Notes under the pieces: generated by a model
Databases searched by the model: none
Told to the model about the DNA's origin: nothing
The model's input: the letters and a program-made list of their open reading frames with translations, nothing else
Position numbers and translations under genes: made by a program
Shown here: in pieces, positions 1-5,644 of the stretch
How the letters are laid out: each line of letters opens with the position of its first letter
How positions within the stretch are numbered: position 1 is the first letter of the stretch
Origin: an uncultured Campylobacter sp.
Lineage (GTDB): Bacteria; Campylobacterota; Campylobacteria; Campylobacterales; Campylobacteraceae
DNA length: 14,971 nt
Assembly: GCF_938018035.1 (NCBI RefSeq)
Contig: NZ_CALIJF010000077.1
Coordinates: 1-14,971 of the forward strand
Reading direction: 5' to 3'

Positions 1-401
1 TGGATCCTTTAAATTTAGACGCGGTGCACGTGGCAAACAGTGTGAGAGAGCCGATCGAGCGGGTCTATAAAACGATAGTTTGCACGGCGGATCACGAATA
101 CGTCGTAGCCTGCTTGCAAGGCGATCTAAATCTGGATCTCAAGGCGCTCGCGCACATCTGCGGCGCGAAGCGTTGCGAGCTGATGGATTTGAAGGATTTA
201 CAAAAGGTCACGGGCTACATCAGGGGCGGCTGCTCGCCGCTTGGGATGAAAAAACACTTCCGCACCTTCATCGATGAAAAAGCGCTAACGCAGGATAAAA
301 TTTATGTTAGCGCAGGCGTGCGGGGAAAACAGATTGCCCTCGCGCCGAAGAACCTCGCAGCCGCAACCGAAGCGCAAATTTGTAAAATTACTCACAACTA
401 A
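1..401 (+). CDS. ybaK: YbaK/EbsC-type aminoacyl-tRNA deacylase, 5' end cut off by the window
   Basis: Family role: trans-acting editing enzyme of the cytoplasm that hydrolyses mischarged aminoacyl-tRNA, classically Cys-tRNA(Pro). The reading frame is open to the window edge (codons for DPLNLDA precede the GTG at 24), and the family is usually about 155 aa, so the GTG at 24 is probably not the true start and about 25-30 N-terminal residues lie outside. Visible hallmarks are the DAVHVA segment, the RVYKTIV strand carrying the conserved lysine of the active site, the MDLKDLQKVTGYIRGG region and the GGCSPLGMKK signature. The C-terminal part, ISAGVRG-like strand (VSAGVRGKQIALAP), is also typical. 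TAA stop at 399-401. No linked gene explains its context. Family assignment is firm; the exact tRNA specificity is not readable here. Confidence 0.9.
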   Translation, partial: DPLNLDAVHVANSVREPIERVYKTIVCTADHEYVVACLQGDLNLDLKALAHICGAKRCELMDLKDLQKVTGYIRGGCSPLGMKKHFRTFIDEKALTQDKIYVSAGVRGKQIALAPKNLAAATEAQICKITHN

Positions 402-760
402 CGAGGCGTTACTTTTGCCGCCGCTTCTGCAAGTAACATCGGCGGCAAGCTAGCCAAAATTTACGCTGCGAAATTTAGACTTTTAAAATTTGGCGTTGCG
501 CCGTTTATTAAAACAAGCTCCTGCGCGCCGAGGAAATACAAATCAAATTAGTTTTATAAATTTTATTGTTAAAATTCTAAGTACCGCGCGCCGCAAATAT
601 CTTAAACGAGATGACGAGCACGCGGGGTGCGAAGCAAATCCTTTAAAGAGCATATTTTGTGCGTGATCTGTTTTGTTCGCTACAAAATTTAGCCTTTCGG
701 CGCTCGCATTATTTGCGATAAAATTTTAAAATTTCATCGCAAATTTTATACGTCTCGCGC
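402..760. other. Gene-free stretch between ybaK and lemA
   Basis: I find no convincing coding frame in these 359 bases. They hold two inverted repeats: TTGCCGCCG (415-423) with CGGCGGCAA (440-448) just past the ybaK stop, and the larger hairpin at 711-744 past the lemA stop. The first overlaps an alternative pairing, GTTACTT (408-414) with AAGTAAC (431-437), so two mutually exclusive structures are possible. Neither ybaK-side stem is followed by a T run, so a terminator role is only a guess. The rest mixes GC-rich blocks (GCGCGCCG, ACCGCGCGCCGC) with AT-rich ones. Confidence 0.5.
711..744 (-). terminator. Hairpin downstream of lemA, possible terminator
   Basis: ATTTGCGAT (711-719) pairs perfectly with ATCGCAAAT (736-744), and the interior AAATTTTAAAATTT (721-734) is itself a perfect 14-bp palindrome, giving a long near-continuous stem. 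It lies 17 bp past the lemA stop codon. There is no T run after it on the minus strand, so classical rho-independent termination is not assured; it may instead act as an mRNA 3' end stabiliser. Confidence 0.4.
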
Positions 761-1324
761 CTATTTTTTGAAAAGCTCAGAGACGTTTGGGGCTTGCTTT
801 TCTTGCTCGCTGGCGGCGAAAAATTCCGCTTTGGCGAAGTTAAAAACGCTGGCGATGATGTTAGTAGGAAACATCTCGCAGGCGTTATTATAAACCGTAA
901 CGGCGCCGTTATAAGCGCGGCGTGCGGCGCTGATCTGCTCCTCGCACTCGCCTAACGCGTTTTGTAGCTTGGCAAACGATTCGTTAGCCTTGAGGTTCGG
1001 ATACGCCTCTACCGCAATGCGGATCTGCCCCAAAAGAGCCGAAATTTCGCTATTTAGCTTAAATTTATCCGCGTTAGAAGCCGCGTTGATCGCCTGTGAG
1101 CGAAGTTCGCTAACGCGCGTTAGCACGGCGTTTTCGTGGCTCATATATTCGCGCGTGGTGCTAACTAAATTTGGGATGAGGTCATAGCGCTTTTTAAGCT
1201 GCGTATCGACGGTGGAGGCGATATTTCGTACCTGGTTGCGCTTAGCGATGAACGAGTTGTAAACGCCCACTAACGCCAGAACTAACAAAACTATGACGAC
1301 TAATAAAATCAAAGCCGCATTCAT
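761..1324 (-). CDS. lemA: LemA family protein
   Basis: 187 aa, the usual length of bacterial LemA proteins. The layout is a single N-terminal membrane anchor (residues about 3-25, very rich in L, V and I) followed by a soluble helical domain. The signature region comes right after the anchor: YNSFIAKRNQV, then the DTQLKKRYDLIPNLV motif typical of the family, and the later YNGAVTVYNNACEMFPTNIIA segment near the C-terminus. The ATG at 1324 has a strong ribosome site (AAAAGGAGAG) a few bases upstream. Molecular function of LemA proteins is not settled; they are membrane-anchored helical proteins often linked to envelope processes. The gene stands alone here, divergent from the tRNA gene, with an inverted repeat after its stop. 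Confidence 0.93.
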   Translation of the reverse strand: MNAALILLVVIVLLVLALVGVYNSFIAKRNQVRNIASTVDTQLKKRYDLIPNLVSTTREYMSHENAVLTRVSELRSQAINAASNADKFKLNSEISALLGQIRIAVEAYPNLKANESFAKLQNALGECEEQISAARRAYNGAVTVYNNACEMFPTNIIASVFNFAKAEFFAASEQEKQAPNVSELFKK

Positions 1325-1370
1325 TTTCTCTCCTTTTAAAGTGTTTCAATTAAAAATAAGAATATTTAGC

Positions 1371-1376
1371 TATACT
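1371..1376 (+). promoter_or_regulatory. -10 element for the tRNA gene
   Basis: TATACT within AGCTATACTTG lies 18 bases before the first tRNA base. No clear -35 is visible, as is usual in Campylobacter where the -10 and an upstream periodic AT signal dominate. Position suggests a start a few bases before the mature tRNA. Confidence 0.6.
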
Positions 1377-1394
1377 TGCCATTTCTTTTCGCGT

Positions 1395-1471
1395 GTCAAG
1401 GTAGCTCAGCTGGTTAGAGCGCTGGTCTCATAAGCCGGAGGTCGAGAGTTCAAGTCTCTCTCTTGACACCA
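1395..1471 (+). tRNA. tRNA-Met (CAT anticodon), elongator type or Ile2
   Basis: A complete 77-nt cloverleaf. Acceptor stem GTCAAGG pairs with TCTTGAC (last pair G-T), D arm GCTC/GAGC, anticodon stem CTGGT/GCCGG with loop CTCATAA (anticodon CAT, A at 37), T stem GAGAG/CTCTC with loop TTCAAGT, discriminator A, and CCA encoded in the DNA (1469-1471). It is not the initiator: the first acceptor pair G-C is formed and the anticodon stem lacks the three G-C pairs of initiator tRNA. A CAT anticodon can also belong to the lysidine-modified tRNA-Ile2; I cannot separate this from elongator Met by sequence alone. Confidence 0.95.
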
Positions 1472-1491
1472 AAACATTATTTCGCGTCCAA

Positions 1492-1518
1492 GCGCCTTTT
1501 TACGATACTAAAAAGCGC
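1492..1518 (+). terminator. Hairpin after the tRNA gene, possible terminator
   Basis: GCGC (1492-1495) plus TTTTTA (1497-1502) pair with TAAAAA (1509-1514) plus GCGC (1515-1518) around a CGATAC loop, with one bulged C at 1496. It begins 20 bases after the tRNA CCA end. The T-rich arm is inside the stem instead of after it, so this is a moderate candidate. Confidence 0.4.
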
Positions 1519-1673
1519 GCCGCCTTTCGAATATATTTATTATTTTACAAAAAAATTCCTATAGTTTGGCTTTGTATTTGTTTATATTTGAAAATAAATA
1601 TTTATAAATTCTTAAAAGCAAATGGTAAAATTACGCACTCGATACTTTTGGCTAAAATTTTACGGGAGGGATT

Positions 1674-2267
1674 ATGAAATTTAAAGATTTTAAAGCTGTA
1701 AACTGTTCTAACTACGACTTTTTCACCGCCGAGGAGCTAAGCCATAAAGAATTTATCAGGCTTAGTTTTGACGAGTTTGCCCGCAAAAATCCAAACTCGA
1801 GCTGGGCGCTTAGCATCGACGATAGGAGCTTTGATTCGTTTCCAAATTTTACTCAAAAGCATCCAATTTGCTTGTCTGATTTAAATTTTAAAGATAGCAT
1901 CTTTCAGTTTAGGATCTGCTCCGAAAACAGCGTCCAAAGCCTAGGACACCGTATTTTCACCTGCCTAGACGGCATCCACAAAGACTTCGTCGCAAGCGAG
2001 ATCAAGCAAACCGACGAAGTGATGATGAAGCTAAAGACGGGCGTTTTGAAGGACTTTACCTGCGTCTCGAAGTGCGGCTGGTGGATAACCGATATCTGGC
2101 GCGATATGTATCCGGTGACGGATGAGAGCGAGAGCGAAAATTTCGTCGCGGATATGCTTGGTAGCGAGTTTTCGGCGCAAATGCGGCTCATAAACGAGCG
2201 GCTTTTGAGCGCGCAAAATAGCGGAGAGCTTGACGGGCTCATCGCCGAGCTAAGGACGCAGGAGTAA
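1674..2267 (+). CDS. Hypothetical protein, 197 aa
   Basis: I do not recognise a family. The reading frame is supported by a very strong ribosome site (ACGGGAGGG) just before the ATG, sensible codon use and a length that is open throughout. The product looks soluble and cytoplasmic: no signal peptide, no membrane segment. It is acidic overall with many F and S residues, a cluster CGWWITDIWRDMYPV near residues 130-145, three cysteines before that region, and a helical, charged C-terminus (residues about 155-197, ending with AELRTQE). It stands alone, convergent with the 383-aa gene; the two stop codons are only about 90 bp apart. The 200 bp upstream are AT-rich and contain several TAAAAT or GATACT elements that could serve as -10, none clearly best. 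Confidence 0.8.
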   Translation: MKFKDFKAVNCSNYDFFTAEELSHKEFIRLSFDEFARKNPNSSWALSIDDRSFDSFPNFTQKHPICLSDLNFKDSIFQFRICSENSVQSLGHRIFTCLDGIHKDFVASEIKQTDEVMMKLKTGVLKDFTCVSKCGWWITDIWRDMYPVTDESESENFVADMLGSEFSAQMRLINERLLSAQNSGELDGLIAELRTQE

Positions 2268-2332
2268 ATTTTTAAAATTTTGCCCGCGCATTATTCTTGA
2301 TGCGGTGAGCGAGCTCGTACGTCTTTGCGGAG

Positions 2333-2346
2333 AAATTTTAAAATTT
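2333..2346. repeat. 14-bp palindrome AAATTTTAAAATTT between convergent genes
   Basis: A perfect palindrome 12 bp past the stop of the minus-strand 383-aa gene, identical to the one inside the hairpin after lemA (721-734). A near copy with one extra T lies just after the 197-aa gene (about 2266-2280). It may help transcript ends on both strands, but it may only reflect the AAATTTTA bias of this genome. Confidence 0.4.
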
Positions 2347-2358
2347 GCCGCCTTAAAT

Positions 2359-3510
2359 TTACCCCAGCTTGCCGTTTGTCGCACAACTATTTACGGGATA
2401 CGGCGTGAGGCCGTAGTCTGCAGCTTCGACGTTCCAAAAGTCCAAATTCGCGCTGCGCGAGACGATATACTCAAAGCCCTTTTGATTTAGCTCGATCAAA
2501 ATTTCAAATTCCTCGCCGTTTTTGCAGACGATACTTTCGAAAAAGTGCGAAAAGCAGGCGATCTTCGCGTTTTCTTTCTGCATCGATTGATTTAGCATGA
2601 GCTCCATGTTACTTAGAATTTTAAACACCGTCTGGCTCGTCTCAAACCTACCGAAGCGCGCGTAATACTTCGCTAAATTTTGCTCATTTAGCGTAACGGA
2701 TTTGGTGCAGTTTTGCGTTATCTGCTCGTATATCACGCCGAAAAGCTCAATCGACGCGTTTTGATTATCTATCGCCTTGTTTTCGTGGTTTTCGATGACA
2801 ACAAAGCCGTCTTTTATGCAAAATTTCTCGTTTTTATAGTAAAAGCTCACTCTTGCGATCTCTTGCTCGAAGCGCTTTTTATAAGTAAAAGGCAGATACA
2901 TCGTAACGCCCATTTTATCGATGATTGCAGAGCTTTTGACGCCGCCGTCCAGCTCGTGCTGCATGAAGTAGCGGATGAAGCTGCCCTGTTCAATATCAAA
3001 GCTATTTAAATACTCGATCTTGTCCAGATACGCGCAGCGGTAGAGCCGCACGAACTCGGAATTTAGCGAGATATTGATCTCATCGGGGATGTCGCCGTAT
3101 CTTTCACTTTGCGGCGCGTCGATGCGCTCTATGATATTCATCTGTTTTTCAACTTTGTCTTTTACGAAAATAGTGATTTTGACCTGCTGCATCTCATAAA
3201 AGCGCTTTATCGTCTCGGTAGCGCTTTTTGTGATGTCGGTCTTAAATTTTTTCGCTAGCTCCGATTTTTTGAGCGTCAGCGAAAAATCGCAGTTTTTTAG
3301 CTTGTTCTGCGAATACAGAAGATAAAGCAGCTCCTCATAAATCATCAAATGCGAGTAGGTCAAAAATGTATTATCCACGACTATGACATAATAACAGCGC
3401 GTTACAGAGTATCTTTTGTTGTCCTTTAAAAAGTCGTTGTAAATTTTTAGCTTGCTCGCGCTTTTCGATACCTTAAATACGTCGTAAGATTCTAAAAATA
3501 TATTTTCCAT
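2359..3510 (-). CDS. Hypothetical protein, 383 aa, possible winged-helix type
   Basis: A clear gene: 383 codons open, ribosome site AAGGCGG before the ATG, and a possible -10 TAATAT on the minus strand (3540-3545). I cannot name a family. What is visible: no signal peptide or membrane segment; mixed alpha/beta composition rich in K, Y, F and I; a region near residues 62-115 (LLYLLYSQNKLKN, then SELAKKFKTDITKSATETI) that reads like a helix-turn-helix followed by beta strands (QVKITIFVKDKVEKQ); and a second similar block near residues 260-310 (LFGVIYEQITQN, then LNEQNLAKYYARFG). Two such blocks in a row recall plasmid replication initiators, and a very AT-rich stretch lies upstream of its start, but no iteron array is seen, so this is only a suggestion. 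It could equally be a DNA-binding regulator. Confidence 0.8.
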   Translation of the reverse strand: MENIFLESYDVFKVSKSASKLKIYNDFLKDNKRYSVTRCYYVIVVDNTFLTYSHLMIYEELLYLLYSQNKLKNCDFSLTLKKSELAKKFKTDITKSATETIKRFYEMQQVKITIFVKDKVEKQMNIIERIDAPQSERYGDIPDEINISLNSEFVRLYRCAYLDKIEYLNSFDIEQGSFIRYFMQHELDGGVKSSAIIDKMGVTMYLPFTYKKRFEQEIARVSFYYKNEKFCIKDGFVVIENHENKAIDNQNASIELFGVIYEQITQNCTKSVTLNEQNLAKYYARFGRFETSQTVFKILSNMELMLNQSMQKENAKIACFSHFFESIVCKNGEEFEILIELNQKGFEYIVSRSANLDFWNVEAADYGLTPYPVNSCATNGKLG

Positions 3511-3604
3511 ATTCCGCCTTAGGTCAAGATACTTTTGAAATATTACACCATATTTGTTTTAAGTTATTTTAAATTTTATCTTAAGGATAAAAAATATTAG
3601 CGAG

Positions 3605-3673
3605 TAAAATAATTTATAAAATTTCAATCATATTTTTAATATCAGCTTAAATATAATAAAATAATTTATAAAA
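3605..3673. repeat. Pair of 17-bp direct repeats
   Basis: TAAAATAATTTATAAAA occurs exactly at 3605-3621 and again at 3657-3673, 52 bp start to start (about five helical turns). In such AT-rich DNA a chance match is possible, but the exact length and near-integral helical spacing make a binding-site pair worth noting. Confidence 0.45.
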
Positions 3674-3759
3674 ATAGATTTTTACGGTAAAATTTTATAG
3701 AAAAAATTTTAATATGAATAGAAAAATCTTTTTTTTAAACTAATATTAATAAATAAAGT

Positions 3760-3765
3760 TATATT
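3760..3765 (+). promoter_or_regulatory. Candidate -10 of the dba-dsbI-molybdoenzyme operon
   Basis: TATATT 59 bases before the dba ATG, preceded by AT-rich DNA with no clear -35. A start near 3772 would put the palindrome at 3779-3790 just inside the transcript or under the polymerase. Confidence 0.35.
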
Positions 3766-3778
3766 ATTTCTTTAAGAA

Positions 3779-3790
3779 TAAGCATGCTTA
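3779..3790. promoter_or_regulatory. 12-bp palindrome, candidate operator before dba
   Basis: TAAGCATGCTTA is a perfect palindrome about 33 bp before the dba start and just downstream of the candidate -10. Its symmetry and position suit a dimeric repressor; no regulator gene is linked that I can tie to it, apart from the unassigned 383-aa protein. Confidence 0.35.
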
Positions 3791-3823
3791 AGATTAAATT
3801 TTATTAGGAAAGGACGGTTTGAA

Positions 3824-3991
3824 ATGGAATTTCTTATTTTGACGCTATTTTTGATCAGCGGGCTTATATTATATTTTAAGCCGCAGAGGAAAAATTTAGC
3901 TACAGGCTGTGCGGCGGCAGGCTGCGTAATACTGATCGCGCTGGAGCTTTACGTAAATTTATGGGTCGTCGTGCCGATAGGCAACTTTTAG
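3824..3991 (+). CDS. dba: Dba-like small membrane protein, DsbI accessory
   Basis: A 55-aa gene, ATG at 3824, TAG at 3989-3991, with ribosome site AGGAAAGGA upstream. The product has two hydrophobic segments: residues about 2-18 (MEFLILTLFLISGLILYF) and about 28-52, separated by a short basic stretch (KPQRKN). In C. jejuni a small protein of this size, Dba, is encoded directly upstream of DsbI and co-transcribed with it; the identical position here and the two-helix build are why I use the name. Its TAG stop overlaps the GGAGGG ribosome site of dsbI, so the two are probably translationally coupled. The identification rests on size, topology and neighbour, not on a recognised motif. Confidence 0.75.
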   Translation: MEFLILTLFLISGLILYFKPQRKNLATGCAAAGCVILIALELYVNLWVVVPIGNF

Positions 3992-4000
3992 GAGGGCGAT

Positions 4001-4714
4001 ATGCAAAATTTAGAACAAAATCAAATTCCCGCCGCCGAGCGAGGATTTTTTAACCTAATGTCGCTAGCCATCATCGCCCTCGTGGCGCTTCCTGTCGGTA
4101 TAGCCTGTTTGATACTGGGCTTTGGCATGGGAGATAGCCCGTGCGTTATGTGCTGGTCGGAGAGGATCACGATGATAGCTATCAGCCTTATTGCGCTTTT
4201 TATCCTTAGATACGGCCTAAGACCCGGCTACGTCGCAGCGCTTTTACTGATGGCTTGTTGGGGGATGTTTAACGGCTTTATCCATTATAGCCTTGACGGT
4301 ACATTCGGCGGCTACCTCGACATCAAGCAGGGCTTCGGACTTGAAATTTTAGGCGCACACACGCAGCTTTGGGTCATCGTCGTAGATTTTTGCGTAGTCG
4401 CATTTTTGGCGGTCATATTTTTATGTAGCAAAAATTTAGGCGAGATAATGAAAAAGAGCACGAGCGGCGAATACGGCGAGTTTTTGCGCTATCTGCCTCT
4501 CGGCAAGATCGCAAATTTAATCTTCATCGTCATCATCGCCGCAAACTGCGCGCAGGCTTTCATCGTCTCAGGCCCGCCGCCGTATCTGGGCTCTAGTACG
4601 CCGGCTAGGCTAAGTCTTGATCCTGCAAAATGGTTTTGGGAAAAAGATCACTGGCAAAGCGCGCTTGATTTTAGATTCGATTGGAATCCGGAGCTTCCGG
4701 ATCTGCCAAACTAA
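4001..4714 (+). CDS. dsbI: DsbI-type DsbB-like thiol oxidase, membrane part
   Basis: 237 aa inner-membrane protein of the DsbB family, which pass electrons from periplasmic Dsb thiol oxidases to quinone. Five membrane segments are visible (residues about 19-43, 54-70, 76-95, 123-142, 170-189), which places the loop with SPCVMCWSERI (CxxC at C48/C51) on the periplasmic side, as required. The 'CxxCW.ER' context is typical of the family. The second periplasmic loop (about 96-122) contains no cysteine, unlike the second cysteine pair of E. coli DsbB. After the fifth helix, a conserved-looking periplasmic tail begins (SGPPPYLGSSTPARLSLDP) and the protein stops, where the C. jejuni and H. pylori DsbI proteins continue into a beta-propeller. 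The ribosome site is GGAGGG overlapping the dba stop. The next gene starts 11 bp later and supplies the missing propeller. Confidence 0.88.
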   Translation: MQNLEQNQIPAAERGFFNLMSLAIIALVALPVGIACLILGFGMGDSPCVMCWSERITMIAISLIALFILRYGLRPGYVAALLLMACWGMFNGFIHYSLDGTFGGYLDIKQGFGLEILGAHTQLWVIVVDFCVVAFLAVIFLCSKNLGEIMKKSTSGEYGEFLRYLPLGKIANLIFIVIIAANCAQAFIVSGPPPYLGSSTPARLSLDPAKWFWEKDHWQSALDFRFDWNPELPDLPN

Positions 4715-4725
4715 GGAGCAAAAAG

Positions 4726-5622
4726 ATGAAAAAGCTGATGATTTTTATGGCGCTAGCGGCTCTGGCGTTTGGGTTTGAGTTTAATCTCGATAGCAAAGCG
4801 GGCGCGCTTGAGGGCGTGAAAGAGCTCGGCGTGCCGAGTGCGGAAGTGAGTTTAAACTTACAAAACGACGCGCCGATTACGGGGGCGGACTACGACGCAG
4901 ATAAAAAGCAGTTCGCGCTGGTTTCTAAAAATAACGAATTTTACGTTGCGGACGAAAATTTAAAGCCGCTTAGATACGGCAAGCACGATCGTCACTTTAT
5001 AATGGAGATGGAGGCGACCGTGGGTGCTACGTGGTATAAAAACGAGCTTGGCATGATAAGTTTTAATAAAACCTTCATCTTTTATGAGCCTACGGATGGG
5101 CTGGGCGCAGAGGAGCAAAACAGCCAGTGGAGGCATTTGAGCGAGGGCTGGGATAAATGGAAGCTAAACGATCTCGGCAACAAAGGGCGCTTCTCCACGC
5201 TTCGAGCGAAGCAGCAATATATCCTCGGCTGGGATTACGACGCGGCTGCGAATAAATTTATCGTTGCGTCCGTGCCTAATGACGTGAGGGATTATTGGAG
5301 CGTGGCAGTGTTTGACGGCGACGATAAGATGATTTTGGAGGAATTTATTCCGCAAATCGGCTCAAATTTAAAGCTAAAAGAGAGCAGGAGCCTAGGCGAA
5401 TACTACGTCACGGGTATCGACGCTCAGCCTGACGCCGTTTATCTTTTGAGTAAAAATTTCTCGACCATTTTAAAGCTAAATTTACAAACGCATGCAATTG
5501 AGGATGCGTATAGTTTTAGCGGAGCGGCAAACGCGAGAGCGCTTGCGGTGAAGGACGGCAAATTTTATGTTTTTTCGCGTGAAGGCAAAGAAAATAAAGT
5601 TTTCATATACGATATGAAATAA
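4726..5622 (+). CDS. Secreted beta-propeller-like protein, detached DsbI C-terminal domain
   Basis: 298 aa. I choose the ATG at 4726 because it has a ribosome site (AAGGAGCA) and gives a clean Sec signal peptide, MKKLMIFMALAALAFGFEFN; a longer frame from 4681 would overlap dsbI and destroy the signal. The mature part is made of repeated beta-strand blocks of the form ITGADYDADKKQFALVSKNNEFYVADENLKP, YILGWDYDAAANKFIVASVPND, VTGIDAQPDAVYLLSKNFSTILKLN, and ALAVKDGKFYVFSREG, which is the periodicity of a beta-propeller. The same domain is, from what is known, the C-terminal half of DsbI in C. jejuni and H. pylori. Here it follows the membrane half as a separate periplasmic protein. Likely partner: DsbI itself. 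No cysteine is present in the mature part as read, so it is more likely a docking or scaffold domain than a redox one. Confidence 0.82.
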   Translation: MKKLMIFMALAALAFGFEFNLDSKAGALEGVKELGVPSAEVSLNLQNDAPITGADYDADKKQFALVSKNNEFYVADENLKPLRYGKHDRHFIMEMEATVGATWYKNELGMISFNKTFIFYEPTDGLGAEEQNSQWRHLSEGWDKWKLNDLGNKGRFSTLRAKQQYILGWDYDAAANKFIVASVPNDVRDYWSVAVFDGDDKMILEEFIPQIGSNLKLKESRSLGEYYVTGIDAQPDAVYLLSKNFSTILKLNLQTHAIEDAYSFSGAANARALAVKDGKFYVFSREGKENKVFIYDMK

Positions 5623-5644
5623 AGCCCACATTTAAGGAGAAGAG

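Larger units (their letters stand above)
3511..3823. promoter_or_regulatory. AT-rich divergent promoter region between the 383-aa gene and dba
   Basis: About 310 bp of extreme AT content and no coding frame, unlike both flanks. It must carry the promoters of the minus-strand 383-aa gene and of the large plus-strand operon. It contains a 17-bp direct repeat, TAAAATAATTTATAAAA, at 3605-3621 and 3657-3673 (52 bp apart), the palindrome TAAGCATGCTTA at 3779-3790, and several -10-like elements. The periodic A/T tracts fit Campylobacter promoters, which rely on AT periodicity instead of a -35 box. Confidence 0.6.

Noticed and set aside
1318..1340. Part of spacer 7 resembles the lemA start region (TCATTT...CTCCTTTTA), hinting at self-targeting
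   Set aside because: The match is confined to the ribosome site and start codon common to many genes here; the coding bases and flanks differ, so it is not a true protospacer.
1395..1471. tRNA gene as an integration site for an element carrying the 197-aa and Rep-like 383-aa genes
   Set aside because: I found no second copy of the tRNA 3' end to the right within the window and no integrase gene.
5164..5355. Minus-strand frame inside the propeller gene, and similar frames inside the molybdoenzyme and cas genes
   Set aside because: Shadows of strongly supported genes, without ribosome sites or recognisable products.
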